Assembly: GCA_036924085.1 (NCBI GenBank)
Contig: JAVGWX010000011.1
Coordinates: forward strand, 39,039,470-39,103,469
DNA length: 64,000 nucleotides
From: Ariolimax columbianus
Lineage: Eukaryota; Mollusca; Gastropoda; Stylommatophora; Arionidae
Direction: 5' to 3'
Every line of letters starts with the position of its first letter. The first letter of the stretch is position 1. The notes beneath the pieces are model-generated. The model had not been told where the DNA came from. It made no database searches and saw only the letters and a program-made list of their open reading frames with translations. This document shows, piece by piece, positions 32,590-44,029 of the stretch. The translations under genes and the position numbers were made by a program.

Positions 32590-32950
32590 TTGCATAATAG
32601 AATGAATGCGTATAGTAACAATAATGGATAGAATCAGGAACGAATATATAAGGAGACAAGTAGGTATAACATCAGTGCTAGACCTCAACAAGAGACAGGA
32701 AACCAAAATGGTTCGGCCACGTGACACGTCAAACACCAAATAGTATCCCTCAGAAAGCAATGCTATACAGATGCAATGGATACAAAGCCAAAGGCCGACC
32801 ACACAAACAATGGATAGTAGAAATAACAGAAGCAGTAAAGCTTCCCGTGTACCAAGCACACATTAGTGCCGGGTCAAGAAATCTCTCTATAACCTGACAA
32901 TGAAAGGTACAAACAGGACAAACCCGAAAAGAAGAAAGAATGGATAACTT
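32590..32950 (+). pseudogene. Non-LTR reverse transcriptase C-terminal fragment
   Basis: Plus strand reads RIRNEYIRRQVGITSVLDLN, then after a frameshift WFGHVTRQTPNSIPQKAMLY, RCNGYKAKGRPHKQWI and TKGTNRTNPKRRKNG with a stop. This is the tail of an RTE-like polyprotein, 5'-truncated and frameshifted. Confidence 0.75.
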
Positions 32951-33009
32951 GATACCATGTCGGCTCATTATCCGCGGTCTAGACTATGTTGAGCCTATTC
33001 ATGCACGTG

Positions 33010-33655
33010 GTATGGCAGATTGTAAGCCCCTGTCCTAAAATTTCTTCTTTGATTTTACCATTCGACTTTGCTATCTAATTTCCCTGAAATCAAACTGAGT
33101 TTTCATCTACTCTCTATAAAGTTCCGTGGCATATGATGAGAAAGAAGGAGAAAAAGAAGTATTTTCCTGCCCACCGATTGTGGCAAATAGTTAGTTTTGT
33201 TTTCTTCAGTTTCTTCATTTAAATGATGAACTCACTTTATGCACCCCTCAGATTTATTATTTTCGTGTATATGTGCCCATGCTGTCAATTAGCCAGAGAA
33301 TAGGCTGGTCTGATTGAATTTTTGCCTGCTACCCGCTGAGTTTCAAAGACACATTCTTAATCCTCATGTACGATAATGCACGAATGGCTCCCCATGAGCA
33401 TTGTAACGTCGACTTGCTCAGCTTTGCTACATCCATCCCATAATCGGAGGAGGGGCGCGCTGACCTGACACATAACCTCATACCTCTGTGGAATGCAATG
33501 AAACCCGATCACGCAATTAAGTGTTTGTGTGTCTTGTCTAGGTGATGAAGTGGATGTGTTTGCAATGATCACGAAAACAAGCATTGTCTGCTTGGAAAAC
33601 ATATATAAAGAACAAACAGAAGAGCAAGTGATGTTATATTCATCCAGGATTTTTT
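33010..33655. other. Unassigned stretch
   Basis: The longest frame (minus strand, 33357-33734) enters the adjacent SINE-1 and resembles nothing known. Confidence 0.4.
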
Positions 33656-33657
33656 GA

Positions 33658-33893
33658 TTTTTTTGCGTTCGCCTTATTTCTCTAATCCCCAAGGCGATGT
33701 GCGTTTTTATTTTGCGCCTGAAGGCCCAGTGCATCCGACTTCAGCATCAATTTTATGTAAGGGTCTGCTTCCTCCTGCATTTTCTAAGGGTTTGCTTCCC
33801 CGGGGTAACGGCAGGTGCTGTGATGGGGATCGAACCCAACACCTTCTGGTTGTGAGCCGTGTCACTTAACCACTAGGCTACGCCGTCCCCCTC
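33658..33893 (-). mobile_element. SINE-1 copy
   Basis: Reverse complement starts ggggacggcgtagcctagtg with a B box (gggttcgatcc) and ends aataaggcgaacgcaaaaaa. It is the best-preserved head of the four SINE-1 copies. Confidence 0.82.
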
Positions 33894-33949
33894 ATCCAGG
33901 ATTCGAACAACGACCCTCTATGTGACTAATGCGCCTTGTCAAAGGTGAG

Positions 33950-34230
33950 ACGAAAGTGTTTTGAATAGGGAAAAGAATGCGATCTAGGGGTAATAATAGA
34001 TCATGCAGGTAATGTGTGTGAGCGAGTCCAGGTAGCAGTGATAAAGACAAATGCAATGTTAAGTATAATCAAAGGAAATATTAAACAAAGCAGCCATGGA
34101 AGTGATAGTCTATCTATATATCTGTCTGTCTGTGTATGTGTGTATATGCGTCTGTGCGTATGTGTGTATGCCTGTCTGTCTGCGTGCGTGCCTGCCTGCC
34201 TAAATACATATCTATCAATCTATCTATCTG

Positions 34231-34297
<67 letters not shown>

Positions 34298-34351
34298 ATC
34301 TGTATCTCTCTGTCTCTTTCTTTCTATCTATCTATCTGTATCTCTCTATAA

Positions 34352-34428
<77 letters not shown>

Positions 34429-34525
34429 TCTCTGCCTGCCATCCGCCCGCCCATCCATCTATTCATCCACCCATCCATCCATCCATCCATCCATCTATAT
34501 ATCTATCTATCTATCTATCTATCTT

Positions 34526-34579
<54 letters not shown>

Positions 34580-34853
34580 GTCAGTCCACTTATGTCGTTA
34601 GGCGTTGTGGGGAGGTGTTACCTCCTTTGTTTCATATTTGTTGGCAGGTGAAAATCAACTGGTGACTTGCCAAGTGAATCCCAACATTAGTGTTAGCCCC
34701 TGCATACTGGTCTGAGTCCTTATCGCAGAGGGGATATAAACATGCTGGAAAAGATACAAAGAAGAGCGACATAACTTATAGTGGAATTACATAATTATGG
34801 TTATGAGGAAATACTCCCCACGCTGTTTAGAAAAGAGAAGAATTATAGATGAT
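33950..34853 (+). mobile_element. CR1-like retrotransposon fragment interrupted by microsatellites
   Basis: Related to the CR1-like element at 27254. Plus strand reads GVIIDHAGNVCE, VQVAVIKTNAMLSIIKGNIK and MEVIVYLY up to about 34107. It resumes at about 34705 with a WSPYHRGGINMLE-like segment, INMLEKIQRRAT, LIVELHNYGYEE and stops at 34853. The section that should encode about 20 residues between YKAL and WSPY is replaced by some 600 bp, mostly microsatellite. Confidence 0.72.
34107..34582. repeat. TCTA / TA / TCCA microsatellites
   Basis: Compound tract of (TCTG), (TATC)n, (TA)n at about 34350-34424, (CCAT)n and again (TATC)n to 34579. Confidence 0.96.
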
Positions 34854-35246
34854 AAAATGCAGACTATCGTTAACAGATGCCTACGAAGGATAATGGGCAT
34901 AAAGTGGCAGGACATGGTGAGGAATTAAGACGTGTGGGAAAGGAGCCAACAACAGCCATTGGAACAACAAATTAAGCACAAAAAATAGGGCTGGATAGAA
35001 CATACGCTTCGGAAGGCATAGTCTAACGTTTCCAGACATGCTCTTACATGGAATCCTCAGGGGAAAAGAGAGAGACATGTAGACCCAGCAATACGTGGAG
35101 AAGATAATGGGAGAAGCAGCTAAAATTAATGAATTACTCCTGGAGAGAGGCAGAAAAAGCAGCCCAGGACCGTGCAAGCTGACGAGATGTTGTCGATGGC
35201 CTATGCACCGAAAGAAGCGACGGGCTTTGATTGATTGATTGACTGA
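34854..35246 (+). mobile_element. RTE-type retrotransposon 3' end with GATT tail
   Basis: Plus strand reads MQTIVNRCLRRIMGIKWQDM, a WIEHTLRKA motif, ALTWNPQGKRER, and QDRASW/VDGLC-like terminal sequence with several stops. A short (GATT)n tail lies at 35226-35245. It abuts the CR1-like fragment directly. Confidence 0.75.
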
Positions 35247-35529
35247 ATTCGGAAACATATGCAATTGATCAAAATGTGCTGTACAATAAAGTGAAGAAAA
35301 TTGTTAAATGGTAAATTCGCTGATGTCCAAATCGGTTATGGTATCAGTTCATCGTGCCAGTAATTGCCGGTAAACACTATTCTTCATCAAACCATATAGT
35401 CATACTCCCATAACTCGTGAAGGGAACGACATAAACATTCAACCACACCAAGTTGGTAGCCCTTATGCCTTTTTAAGAGACAACCCACGTATTTTTAAAA
35501 TGTTTTTGCCGTGTTTCATGCTAGGCTAA

Positions 35530-35800
35530 ATAAATAATAGAATCCATGCATATGACGACATAATCGTATTATCATAACACATGATAGAAACAGGAATATG
35601 TATGTTCTGAGGATCTTCAATGATAATTCTGTGTTAGTATTGTGACACATATTTTGCATACTGTTCAGTTTCTGCATCACTATGGATAATCGTCTCCTCA
35701 TTTCCCTTGCATAGTCCCCGTCTTTTGTTATCAAAGCAACAAAGTATTCAAAGTAATCCAGGTGATCAGTTTCTTCATTACCAATAGTGATCTTGGGTTG
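35530..35800 (-). pseudogene. Non-LTR reverse transcriptase fragment
   Basis: Minus strand reads PKITIGNEETDHLDYFEYF, LITKDGDYAREMRRRLSIVM, QKLNSMQNMCHNTNTELSLK and ILRT, the region directly after the catalytic box. The frame is open for about 80 codons and then fades. Confidence 0.68.
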
Positions 35801-36304
35801 GGGGGTCTATGTGTGCCGATGGGTATTATCATGTTGTTGTTTTTTTTTGTGGTTTATTTTACATATAGGAAAAGATTCAGATCAGGATATTTTGTTTACT
35901 GTAACAGAGTATGTTTCTAAATATATCATAATCTTTTCCTTAATATATCTTCGGACTGCATCTTTCTTATTTGTAACGCCCGTTCTGCCTTTTCAGTTTT
36001 CTTTAGTAGAAGAGTGAAAAGTGTGGACACGATGTTAGGGGTACGTTAGATGGTAGCCACGCATCTCAGTTGTGTCAGTATTTAATGCACATGTGTGTAA
36101 TCAAACGAAAGGAGTGATTCCTACGTAAAATAAGTTTAGTCCATAAACAATACGAGGCCGGACGCAATTGTTTGCCCCATCTCTGGCGCCTATATTGAAG
36201 TCCCCTATCAGGGAGAAACGAATAGCACCACTGTACACTTCTATATACCCAGGAAAAGTTGACTTAGGAATTGGGTAAATAACTGGCAACGATATCGTGT
36301 CAAG

Positions 36305-36308
<4 letters not shown>
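35801..36308. other. Unassigned AT-rich stretch
   Basis: No recognised content. Confidence 0.4.

Positions 36309-36380
<72 letters not shown>
36309..36380. repeat. TA microsatellite
   Basis: Uninterrupted (TA)n of about 70 bp. Confidence 0.98.
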
Positions 36381-36384
<4 letters not shown>

Positions 36385-36710
36385 GGCTCGGGATCAAGAT
36401 GCTGAGCAGCGCATTAGCTGCAGTGGTCAGCGACCCATAGATGACTGCTAGCGTCAGGGCCAGCAAACCAGAGCTGAGCAGCGCATTAGCTGCAGTGGCC
36501 AGCGACTCATAGCTGACTGCTAGCGTCAGGGCCAGCGAACCAGAGCTGAGCAGCGCATTAGCTGCAGTGGTCAGCGACCCATAGCTGACTGCTAGCGTCA
36601 GAGCCAGCGAAACAGAGCTGCCAAGACCCTTCTACACCTCCACGCGGTGATCCTGGATAACAGGCTGCAGTAGGGCAGGCTGGCTAAGGAGAAGTGATCG
36701 AAGCGGGAAT
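36385..36710 (+). repeat. Diverged family D copy with three 72-bp head units
   Basis: Three units start gctgagcagcgcattagctg, each ending gcgtcagggccagcgaacca. They are followed by family D-like body sequence (ggataacaggctgcagtagg, then gcaggctggctaaggagaag). The head repeat differs in length and sequence from the 37-bp unit of other family D copies. Confidence 0.65.
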
Positions 36711-36716
36711 ACTAAC

Positions 36717-36900
36717 CCGGTACTCAAAAATGGTTGCTGAAGTCGGATGTGTTGGACGGAAAAGTGCAAAATCGCAGTCAAGCTGTAAACTACGACACAA
36801 CGCATTCCGTTCCCTGGACTACATTCTGCTACTTAAGCCCTTTAAGGGATTGGTGGCGGGAGATTGAGAACGAACGAAGCCAAGCCAAGGCAAACAGGGC
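36717..36900 (+). mobile_element. SINE-B copy
   Basis: Contains gctgaagtcggatgtgttgg, gaaaagtgcaaaatcgcagt, cgcattccgttccctggact, acattctgctacttaagccc and gtggcgggagattgagaacg. The middle and end match the other SINE-B copies in reverse complement. Confidence 0.65.
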
Positions 36901-37215
36901 TTGACAAATTGTAGGGATGCTGACCAGTCCGGCAAGAATGTCAGCATAGACGGTCTACAGTCATAGAATGGATGTTTAGAAATGTTCACTTGGCACTAAA
37001 TCACTTTTAATTCTCGATAACAATGCGTACGAAACCAAAATATATTGTATATGTTACACAGTATTAGGCTATTTCTTCTAAAGAAAAAATGCACTGCTAT
37101 CAGAGGCATGCGTTGTGTTTAAATTGTTGCAGTGGAGGTCTGTTTAGATTCACCATCATAAACTAGCTAATGTACAATCTATTCGAACTGTAATAGCATT
37201 AATAATTGTACCAGA
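36901..37215. other. Unassigned stretch
   Basis: No recognised content. Confidence 0.35.
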
Positions 37216-37590
37216 TGTAACAGTTCCCGCCGGAGCAAGGGGAGTTTAGGACAGGGGTGATGTGGTTGCTGATAACAAAGGTACCTGAAGGCGTGTCAAG
37301 GTCACTCACCGTCTCAACAAAGGAGAAAAGAGTTGGGGCAAAGAATGTGGACAGGTAGGAGCTGACCACTGGCCTTCCGATTTGGGTAGGGAGAAAATGA
37401 TTGACAGACGGATTGGCAGCGGGGCTTGCTGCGAGAGAATGAGTGACAGGTGTGCAAAGTGTTTCGTTCCAATAAGACTGAATATAGCCATCCCCGGAGA
37501 TCCATTGGTCAAGCTCTGACTCTGATTGAGTATATATAACTGGAGAAAGTTTAGCTCAGGAGGCTGGATGAAGAGGGATAGAGAGATGAG

Positions 37591-37626
<36 letters not shown>

Positions 37627-38188
37627 AATTTAGATAGTATGTTTAACTCACCGACTTAGCTAGAGGAGCGATTGATAGACTGTTGCACGAATGTTAGTGA
37701 TAGAACAGGATCGCTCAAGTAGGTGTGTGAGTTTTGTATTAAGTGATAATCTGAACTTTGTGTTGTAAGCAGGACACAGTGTGAACGAGGTATGTCCAGG
37801 TCGCCCGCCTGAGGGGATTTGAGTGAGGAAGAGTATTTGATAAGGTGTGTTGAGGACGCAGTTAAGGCGAGGTGTGTGAAATGTAATTGCAAGGCAAAAG
37901 AACTGGGTTTAGATAGTTGGGAATTCCATCAATAGCTCATGTTTAAAATTTCCGCTTTATTTAATATTTATATTAACTTATATATAACAGGAATAGTTAG
38001 TTAAGATGATATGTATGGAATTGTGTTTGTAATTCCACTACTCATTTTTATGATTTGAATATTATGTAATAAATATGCCATCTGATGTGTGCTATATTAT
38101 TTGAAGTGTGTGGTCATGATGATGTGGATGAGTGTGAGAATGTTCTAAGTTAGAATAACGGCCAGGGCAAACAGTTGGGTCTGTTACA
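37216..38188 (+). mobile_element. Probable solo LTR (about 973 bp)
   Basis: Starts tgtaacag and ends ctgttaca, an 8-bp perfect inverted terminus with the TG...CA rule. caga precedes it (37212-37215) and follows it (38189-38192), a 4-bp target-site duplication. Inside are a TATA-like tatataa at about 37531 and an AATAAA at about 38068 in the same orientation. No gag-pol is present and no second LTR lies nearby. The size suits a long Ty3/Gypsy- or BEL-like LTR, but the superfamily cannot be told. A (GA)n run occupies 37589-37622. Confidence 0.65.
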
Positions 38189-38192
38189 CAGA

Positions 38193-38818
38193 GTCGTTAT
38201 GTAGTAACGATTAAAAACGTAATTAACGATTAAAAGCAGATTGTGTGTAACTTGTCAAGCTAATAGTATTACTCATCACAGACGAGCGCTTTTGTCAAGC
38301 CCTATATATATATACACACGTTATCTCTGCCTGTGTATTGTATATATGCATGTTTTTCTGTCCGTCTATCTATCGATCCCATTCTGCTCTTTCCTTCCGT
38401 GGTGTTTAATCAGTTCTACTCTAACGCGTAAACGTTAAACATTCATGAACGGCTGTGCCAGGTACCAGTGGCTGCGAGCTTCCAATCATGCGATCTTGAT
38501 TAGCCGAAGCTCTGCTTCAGTGCTGTTCAACCTTTGCCTAACCGCGAGCCACTTAAAACGAAAAGGCAACATTTAAAAAAATGTATTTTTTAATTTTGTT
38601 TTAAATTACAGTTTTTTTTCTTTTTAAGCCGAGGGCCACATCGATGTTTCAAATGTAGACTACCAAATTGACTACTAATATCATTGTTTAGGCACTTTCC
38701 CCCAACAGTCATCAGTTTTTCGATGCAGGTGGCCAGACCTGCCATGTTTTGCCTTGCATGCGTTGGCAACTGTATCCTTCACAAAAGATCGATATTATGC
38801 ACTACGCTGTTTTCTTAA
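38193..38818. other. Unassigned stretch
   Basis: A short TA run near 38303 and T-rich tracts near 38600, with nothing else recognised. Confidence 0.35.
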
Positions 38819-38819
38819 A

Positions 38820-38985
38820 TATCTTCTTCTTCTTCTTCCTCTTCTTCTTCTTCTTCGTCTTTTTCTTCTTTTTTTGTTCTCATTCCTCCGCTACAAAGCC
38901 TTGAACACGACTGTGCAAGTAACAGGGTGTAGTCCGGAGAACGGCTTGCGATGTGTCGTTAGTTTACAGTATGACTGGGATGTTT
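38820..38985 (-). mobile_element. SINE-B copy with TTC tract
   Basis: A TTC run (38820-38875) is followed on plus by ttgttctcattcctccgcta, gcaagtaacagggtgtagtc, cggagaacggcttgcgatgt, matching 26680. Confidence 0.65.
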
Positions 38986-39265
38986 GCACCTAACGACTCA
39001 GCACATCCCTCGTCCGCAGCAGATATTGTGCATTGTCACTTACCCGTGTTTATTGACTGTGTTATCGGACTTAAAATGTGTGTAAGTGTGAATGAATATG
39101 TTTATATGTTCCAACCCAACTTGTGTCGCCTCTAGGAAGTAATTGCTGTCCGTGCATCTCATTATGTACTACATACAATAACATTATTCAGTCCATCCAG
39201 CCATCAATTGGTACATGGCTAACAGATATCGGATCTAAATTATGAATTGACGACCCTAATGACAG

Positions 39266-39507
39266 CACGATGTGGACTAGTGATTAAGTGACACAGCCCA
39301 CAAGCCGAAGGTGCTGGGTTTGCTCCCGAATCACAGCACCGGCCGATACCCAGAGGAAGCAAACCCTTAGAACACTCAGGAGGAAGCAGTTCTTTACATA
39401 AAATGCTTGACGAAGTCGGATGCACTGGACTGGCGGGCGCAAAATAGAAACATAGTGCAACGCACTTCGTCTTGTGAAACAAAGAAATAAGGCGAACGCT
39501 TTTTTTT
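39266..39507 (+). mobile_element. SINE-1 copy
   Basis: gatgtggactagtgattaag (A-box region), gtgctgggtttgctccc (B box), cgaagtcggatgcactggac, gcgcaaaatagaaacatagt, aataaggcgaacgcttttt. The first bases of the head are changed. Confidence 0.8.
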
Positions 39508-39943
39508 TTCTCTAATGGCAGCATTTTAAAATCAAAATTGGCTTGACCAAAGACGGGCATAGAAGTGCGTATAAACAGTGAGCTACATGGACAATCAGTA
39601 TTCATTTCACCATTCCCCGAGAGAGACTCGTCTGCCTCGCCTGGAACGTCTGTATGCCTCTTCATGTTAAAAATCGATCCCAATATCATTGATCTGAACG
39701 TAGTTAAGGGACTCCCTCAACTGTACATATTTCTTTTTGAACAGGCGGGCGATCGCTAAGAGCAGTTTCAGCCATACTAATTATCTCCACCCAAGCCATG
39801 CTGAGTGTGGCGGCTTTAAGAAGAAGGAGCTACGGTCTCACGTGGACTGGACGGTTAGTTATCTGTGGTCTTGTCAATACGTTGTATTCAGCAGCCTCAA
39901 ATTATGTTCACATGTCAATCCGTTCCAATTGCTGGTCTCTCTC

Positions 39944-42600
39944 TCTCTCTCTCTCTCTCTATCTCACTCTCTCTTTCTTTCTTTCTCTCGTTATCTCACT
40001 ATCTCTGTCACTGCCTGCCTGTCTTGTTCCTGCTATATACCTCTATATCTTGCCTCGCTCTTGCTATATTTCTTTCTCTTGCCTCGCTCTTACTATATGA
40101 ATCTGCCTCGCTCTTGCTATATTTCTTTCTCTTGCCTCGCTCTTACTATATGAATCTGCCTCGCTCTTGCTATATTTCTTTCTCTTGCCTCGCTCTTACT
40201 ATATGAATCTGCCTCGCTTTTGCTATATTTCTTTCTCTTGCCTCGCTCTTGCTATATATCTTTCTCTTGCCTCGCTCTTACTATATGAATCTGCCTCGCT
40301 CTTGCTATATTTCTTTCTCTTGCCTCGCTCTTGCTATATTTATTTCTCTTGCCTCGCTCTTACTATATGAATCTGCCTCGCTCTTGCTATATTTCTTTCT
40401 CTTGCCTCGCTCTTACTATATGAATCTGCCTCGCTCTTGCTATATTTCTTTCTCTTGCCTCGCTCTTGCTATATTTCTTTCTCTTGCCTCGCTCTTACTA
40501 TATGAATCTGCCTCGCTCTTGCTATATTTCTTTCTCTTGCCTCGCTCTTGCTATATTTCTTTCTCTTGCCTCGCTCTTGCTAAATTTATCTGCCTCGCAC
40601 TTGCTATATTTCTTTCTCTTGCCTCGCTCTTGCTAAATTTATCTGCCTCGCACTTGCTATATTTCTTTCTCTTGCCTCGCTCTTGCTATATTTATTTCTC
40701 TTGCCTCGCTCTTGCTAAATGTATCTGCCTCGCTCTTGCTATATTTCTTTCTCATGCCTCGCTCGTACTATATGTCTCTGACTCGCTCTTGCTATATTTC
40801 CTTCTCTTGCCTCGCTCTTGCTATATTTATTTCTCTTGCCTCGCTCTTGCTAAATGTATCTGCCTCGCTCTTGCTAAATTTCTTTCTCTTCCCTCGCTCG
40901 TACTATATGTCTCTGCCTCGCTCTTGCTATATTTCTTTCTCTTGCCTCGCTCTTGCTATATTTATTTCTCTTGCCTCGCTCTTGCTAAATGTATCTGCCT
41001 CGCTCTTGCTAAATTTCTTTCTCTTGCCTCGCTCGTACTATATGTCTCTGCCTCGCTCTTGCTATATTTCTTTCTCTTCCAGCAATATGTCGTTATCTCT
41101 GTCACTGCCTGTCTGTCTTGTTCCTGCTATGTACCTCTCTATCTTGCCTCGCTCTTGCTATATTTCTTTCTCTTGCCTCGCCATTACTATATGTCTCTGC
41201 CTCGCTCTTGCTATAAAATTCTTTCTCATGCCTCGCCATTACTATATGTCTCTGCCTCGCTCTTGCTATATTTCTTTCTCTTGCCTCGCCATTACTATAT
41301 GTCTCTGCCTCGCTCTTGCTATATTTCTTTCTCTTACCTCGCCATTACTATATGTCTCTGCCTCGCTCTTGCTATATTTCTTTCTCTTGCCTCGCCATTA
41401 CCATATGTCTCTGCCTCGCTCTTGCTATATTTCTTTCTCTTGCCTCGCCATTACTATATGTCTCTGCCTCGCTTTTGCTATATTTCTTTCTCTTGCCTCG
41501 CCATTACTATATGTCTCTGCCTCGCTCTTGCTATATTTCTTTCTCTTGCCTCGCCATTACTATATGCCTCTGCCTCGCTCTTGATATATTTCTTTCTCAT
41601 GCCTCGCCATTATTATATGTCTCTGCCTCGCTCTTGATATATTTCTTTCTCATGCCTCGCCATTACTATATGTCTCTGCCTCGCTCTTGCTATATTTCTT
41701 TCTCTTGCCTCGCCATTACTATATGTCTCTGCCTCGCTCTTGCTATATTTCTTTCTCATGCCTCGCCATTACTATATGTCTCTGCCTCGCTCTTGCTATA
41801 TTTCTTTCTCTTGCCTCGCCATTACTATATGTCTCTGCCTCGCTCTTGCTATATTTCTTTCTCATGCCTCGCCATTACTATATGTCTCTGCCTCGCTCTT
41901 GCTATATTTCTTTCTCTTGCCTCGCCATTACTATATGTCTCTGCCTCGCTCTTGATATATTTCTTTCCCACAAGCCTCGCCATTATTATATGTCTCTGCC
42001 TCGCTCTTGATATATTTCTTTCTCATGCCTCGCCATTACTATATGTCTCTGCCTCGCTCTTGCTATATTTCTTTCTCTTGCCTCGCCATTACTATATGTC
42101 TCTGCCTCGCTCTTGCTATATTTCTTTCTCATGCCTCGCCATTACTATATGTCTCTGCCTCGCTCTTGCTATATTTCTTTCTCTTGCCTCGCCATTACTA
42201 TATGTCTCTGCCTCCCTCTTGCTATATTTCTTTCTCATGCCTCGCCATTACTATATGTCTCTGCCTCGCTCTTGCTATATTTCTTTCTCTTGCCTCGCCA
42301 TTACTATATGTCTCTGCCTCGCTCTTGCTATATTTCTTTCTCTTGCCTCGCCATTACTATATGTCTCTGCCTCGCTCTTGCTATATTTCTTTCTCATGCC
42401 TCGCCATTACTATATGTCTCTGCCTCGCTCTTGCTATATTTCTTTCTCTTGCCTCGCCATTACTATATGTCTCTGCCTCGCTCTTGCTATATTTCTTTCT
42501 CTTGCCTCGCCATTACTATATGTCTCTGCCTCGCTCTTGCTATATTTCTTTCTCTTGCCTCGCCATTACTATATGTCTCTGCCTCGCTCTTGCTATATGT
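39944..42600. repeat. 53-bp minisatellite, about 48 units in two blocks
   Basis: Units contain cctcgctcttgctatatttc. Block 1 (about 40030-41078) uses ttactatatgaatctgcctc and aaatttatctgcctcgcact variants. Block 2 (about 41150-42600) uses gccattactatatgtctctg. Both blocks are preceded by a related leader (tgtcactgcctgcctgtctt, 40007 and 41099) and end with ttccagcaatatgtc (41077 and 42610). Because 53 is not divisible by three, plus frames of 290 to 510 codons stay open. They are not genes. Confidence 0.95.
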
Positions 42601-42614
42601 ATCTCTCTTCCAGC

Positions 42615-42718
42615 AATATGTCTGTACCTTGCCACGCTTTACCTTGCCACGCTTTACCTTGCCACGCTTTACCTTGCCACGCTTTACCTTGCCACGCTTT
42701 ACCTTGCCACGCTTTACT
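42615..42718. repeat. 15-bp minisatellite, about 7 units
   Basis: Perfect units of accttgccacgcttt. Confidence 0.96.
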
Positions 42719-42719
42719 T

Positions 42720-43500
42720 ATAATAATATATATATCATTTTTAATTTCCCCTCACAATTGCTGTATTTCTTTCTGTTGCTTCTTTATTGCTTTGTGTATT
42801 TATATTGCCCCTTTCTTGCTATATTTCTCTCTATTACCTCACACTTGATATATTTCTCTCTCTTGCCTCGCACTTGCAAGAATCCATTATCTTGCCTCTT
42901 TTATGGTATATTTCTCTCACTTGCCTCTGTCTTGCTATATTTCTCGTCCGTGTCTCTTTCTTGCCATATTTCTTACTTGTGTCTCTTTATTGCTATATTT
43001 CTCTCAAATGCCATTCTTTTCTTTGCTAAATTTCTCTTTTGTATCTCTTTCTTGCTATATTTCTCTCGCCATCTTTCCTGCTATCTTTCTCGTTCGTGTC
43101 TCTTTCTTGATGTTTCCCTTCTTGCCTCTTTTTTTGCAATATTTGTCTTCTTGCTATATTTCTCTCTATTGCCTCTTTCTTTATATATTTCTCTCTCTTG
43201 CCTCTTTCTTACTATGTGTATTTCTCTTGCCTCTTTCTTAATATAATTATCTCTCATGCCTCTTTCTTGCTTTGTATCTTTCTATTGCCTCTTTCTTTAT
43301 ACATTTCTCTCTTGCCTCTTTCTTGCAATGTTTCTTTCTCTTGTCTCTTCATTTGTATATGTTTCTCTTTTGCCCCGCACTTGTTATATTTCTTTCTCAT
43401 GCCTCTGTCTTGCTATATTTTTCTCTCAGTTTTTTACTTCCCCCCCCCCCCCACATCTCTCTCCCTCTCTCTTTCTCTCCCTCTCTCCTCTCATGTTCCT
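42720..43500. repeat. Degenerate fringe of the 53-bp array, then C/CT run
   Basis: About 25 loose units of roughly 27 bp (ttgcctctttcttgctatat, then ttctctc) decay with distance from the array. It ends in poly-C and (CT)n at 43440-43497. Confidence 0.8.
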
Positions 43501-44029
43501 CCCAGATAAAAGTTGCATACATTTATGATGAATGAGTATTGTATACCATGTTTACGATATTTTCTTTACCAATTTCGTCAACCAGTGTTTTGGTCGTTGG
43601 AATCCGTCTACATTGTTTCCAACATCTCCATTAATGTTTCCCTCCTTTCCGTCGGTACACAAATATCATTCTCCCACATGAGATCCATAAATGAGTAAAT
43701 AGAAAACATGAATATAAAAACCAATTTCTCAAATTGTAACCCTGATACAACGTTTACATGTTCGCTTTCGGGAGGTGAAATAAAAAGGTCTGACCTGCAC
43801 ACTGCGTGCGATCACTGGGAGAAACGACGATATTCATCAACACCTATAAATCGTCTACATTGTATGAACGTTATCAATAATAAGATACCGTCAAATTGTT
43901 TTTTTAACGCATTTATTAATCTTGACGTGACAATTGTCCGTTTGCATGGACTTCTTTTTCTCCAATTTTAACAAATTTCTCCATAACCTAGAGACCTTAC
44001 GTTATGCGTACATCCTCTACTTATGCGAC
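43501..44029. other. Unassigned stretch
   Basis: Frames on both strands up to 87 codons (plus, 43708-43971; minus, 43608-43802) are not periodic, but resemble nothing known. No splice or promoter signal supports them. Confidence 0.35.

Noticed and set aside
40249..42848. Plus-strand frames of 290 to 510 codons rich in Ser, Leu, Tyr and Phe, looking like a membrane protein
   Set aside because: They follow the 53-bp repeat exactly, shift composition with frame, and have no flanking gene structure.
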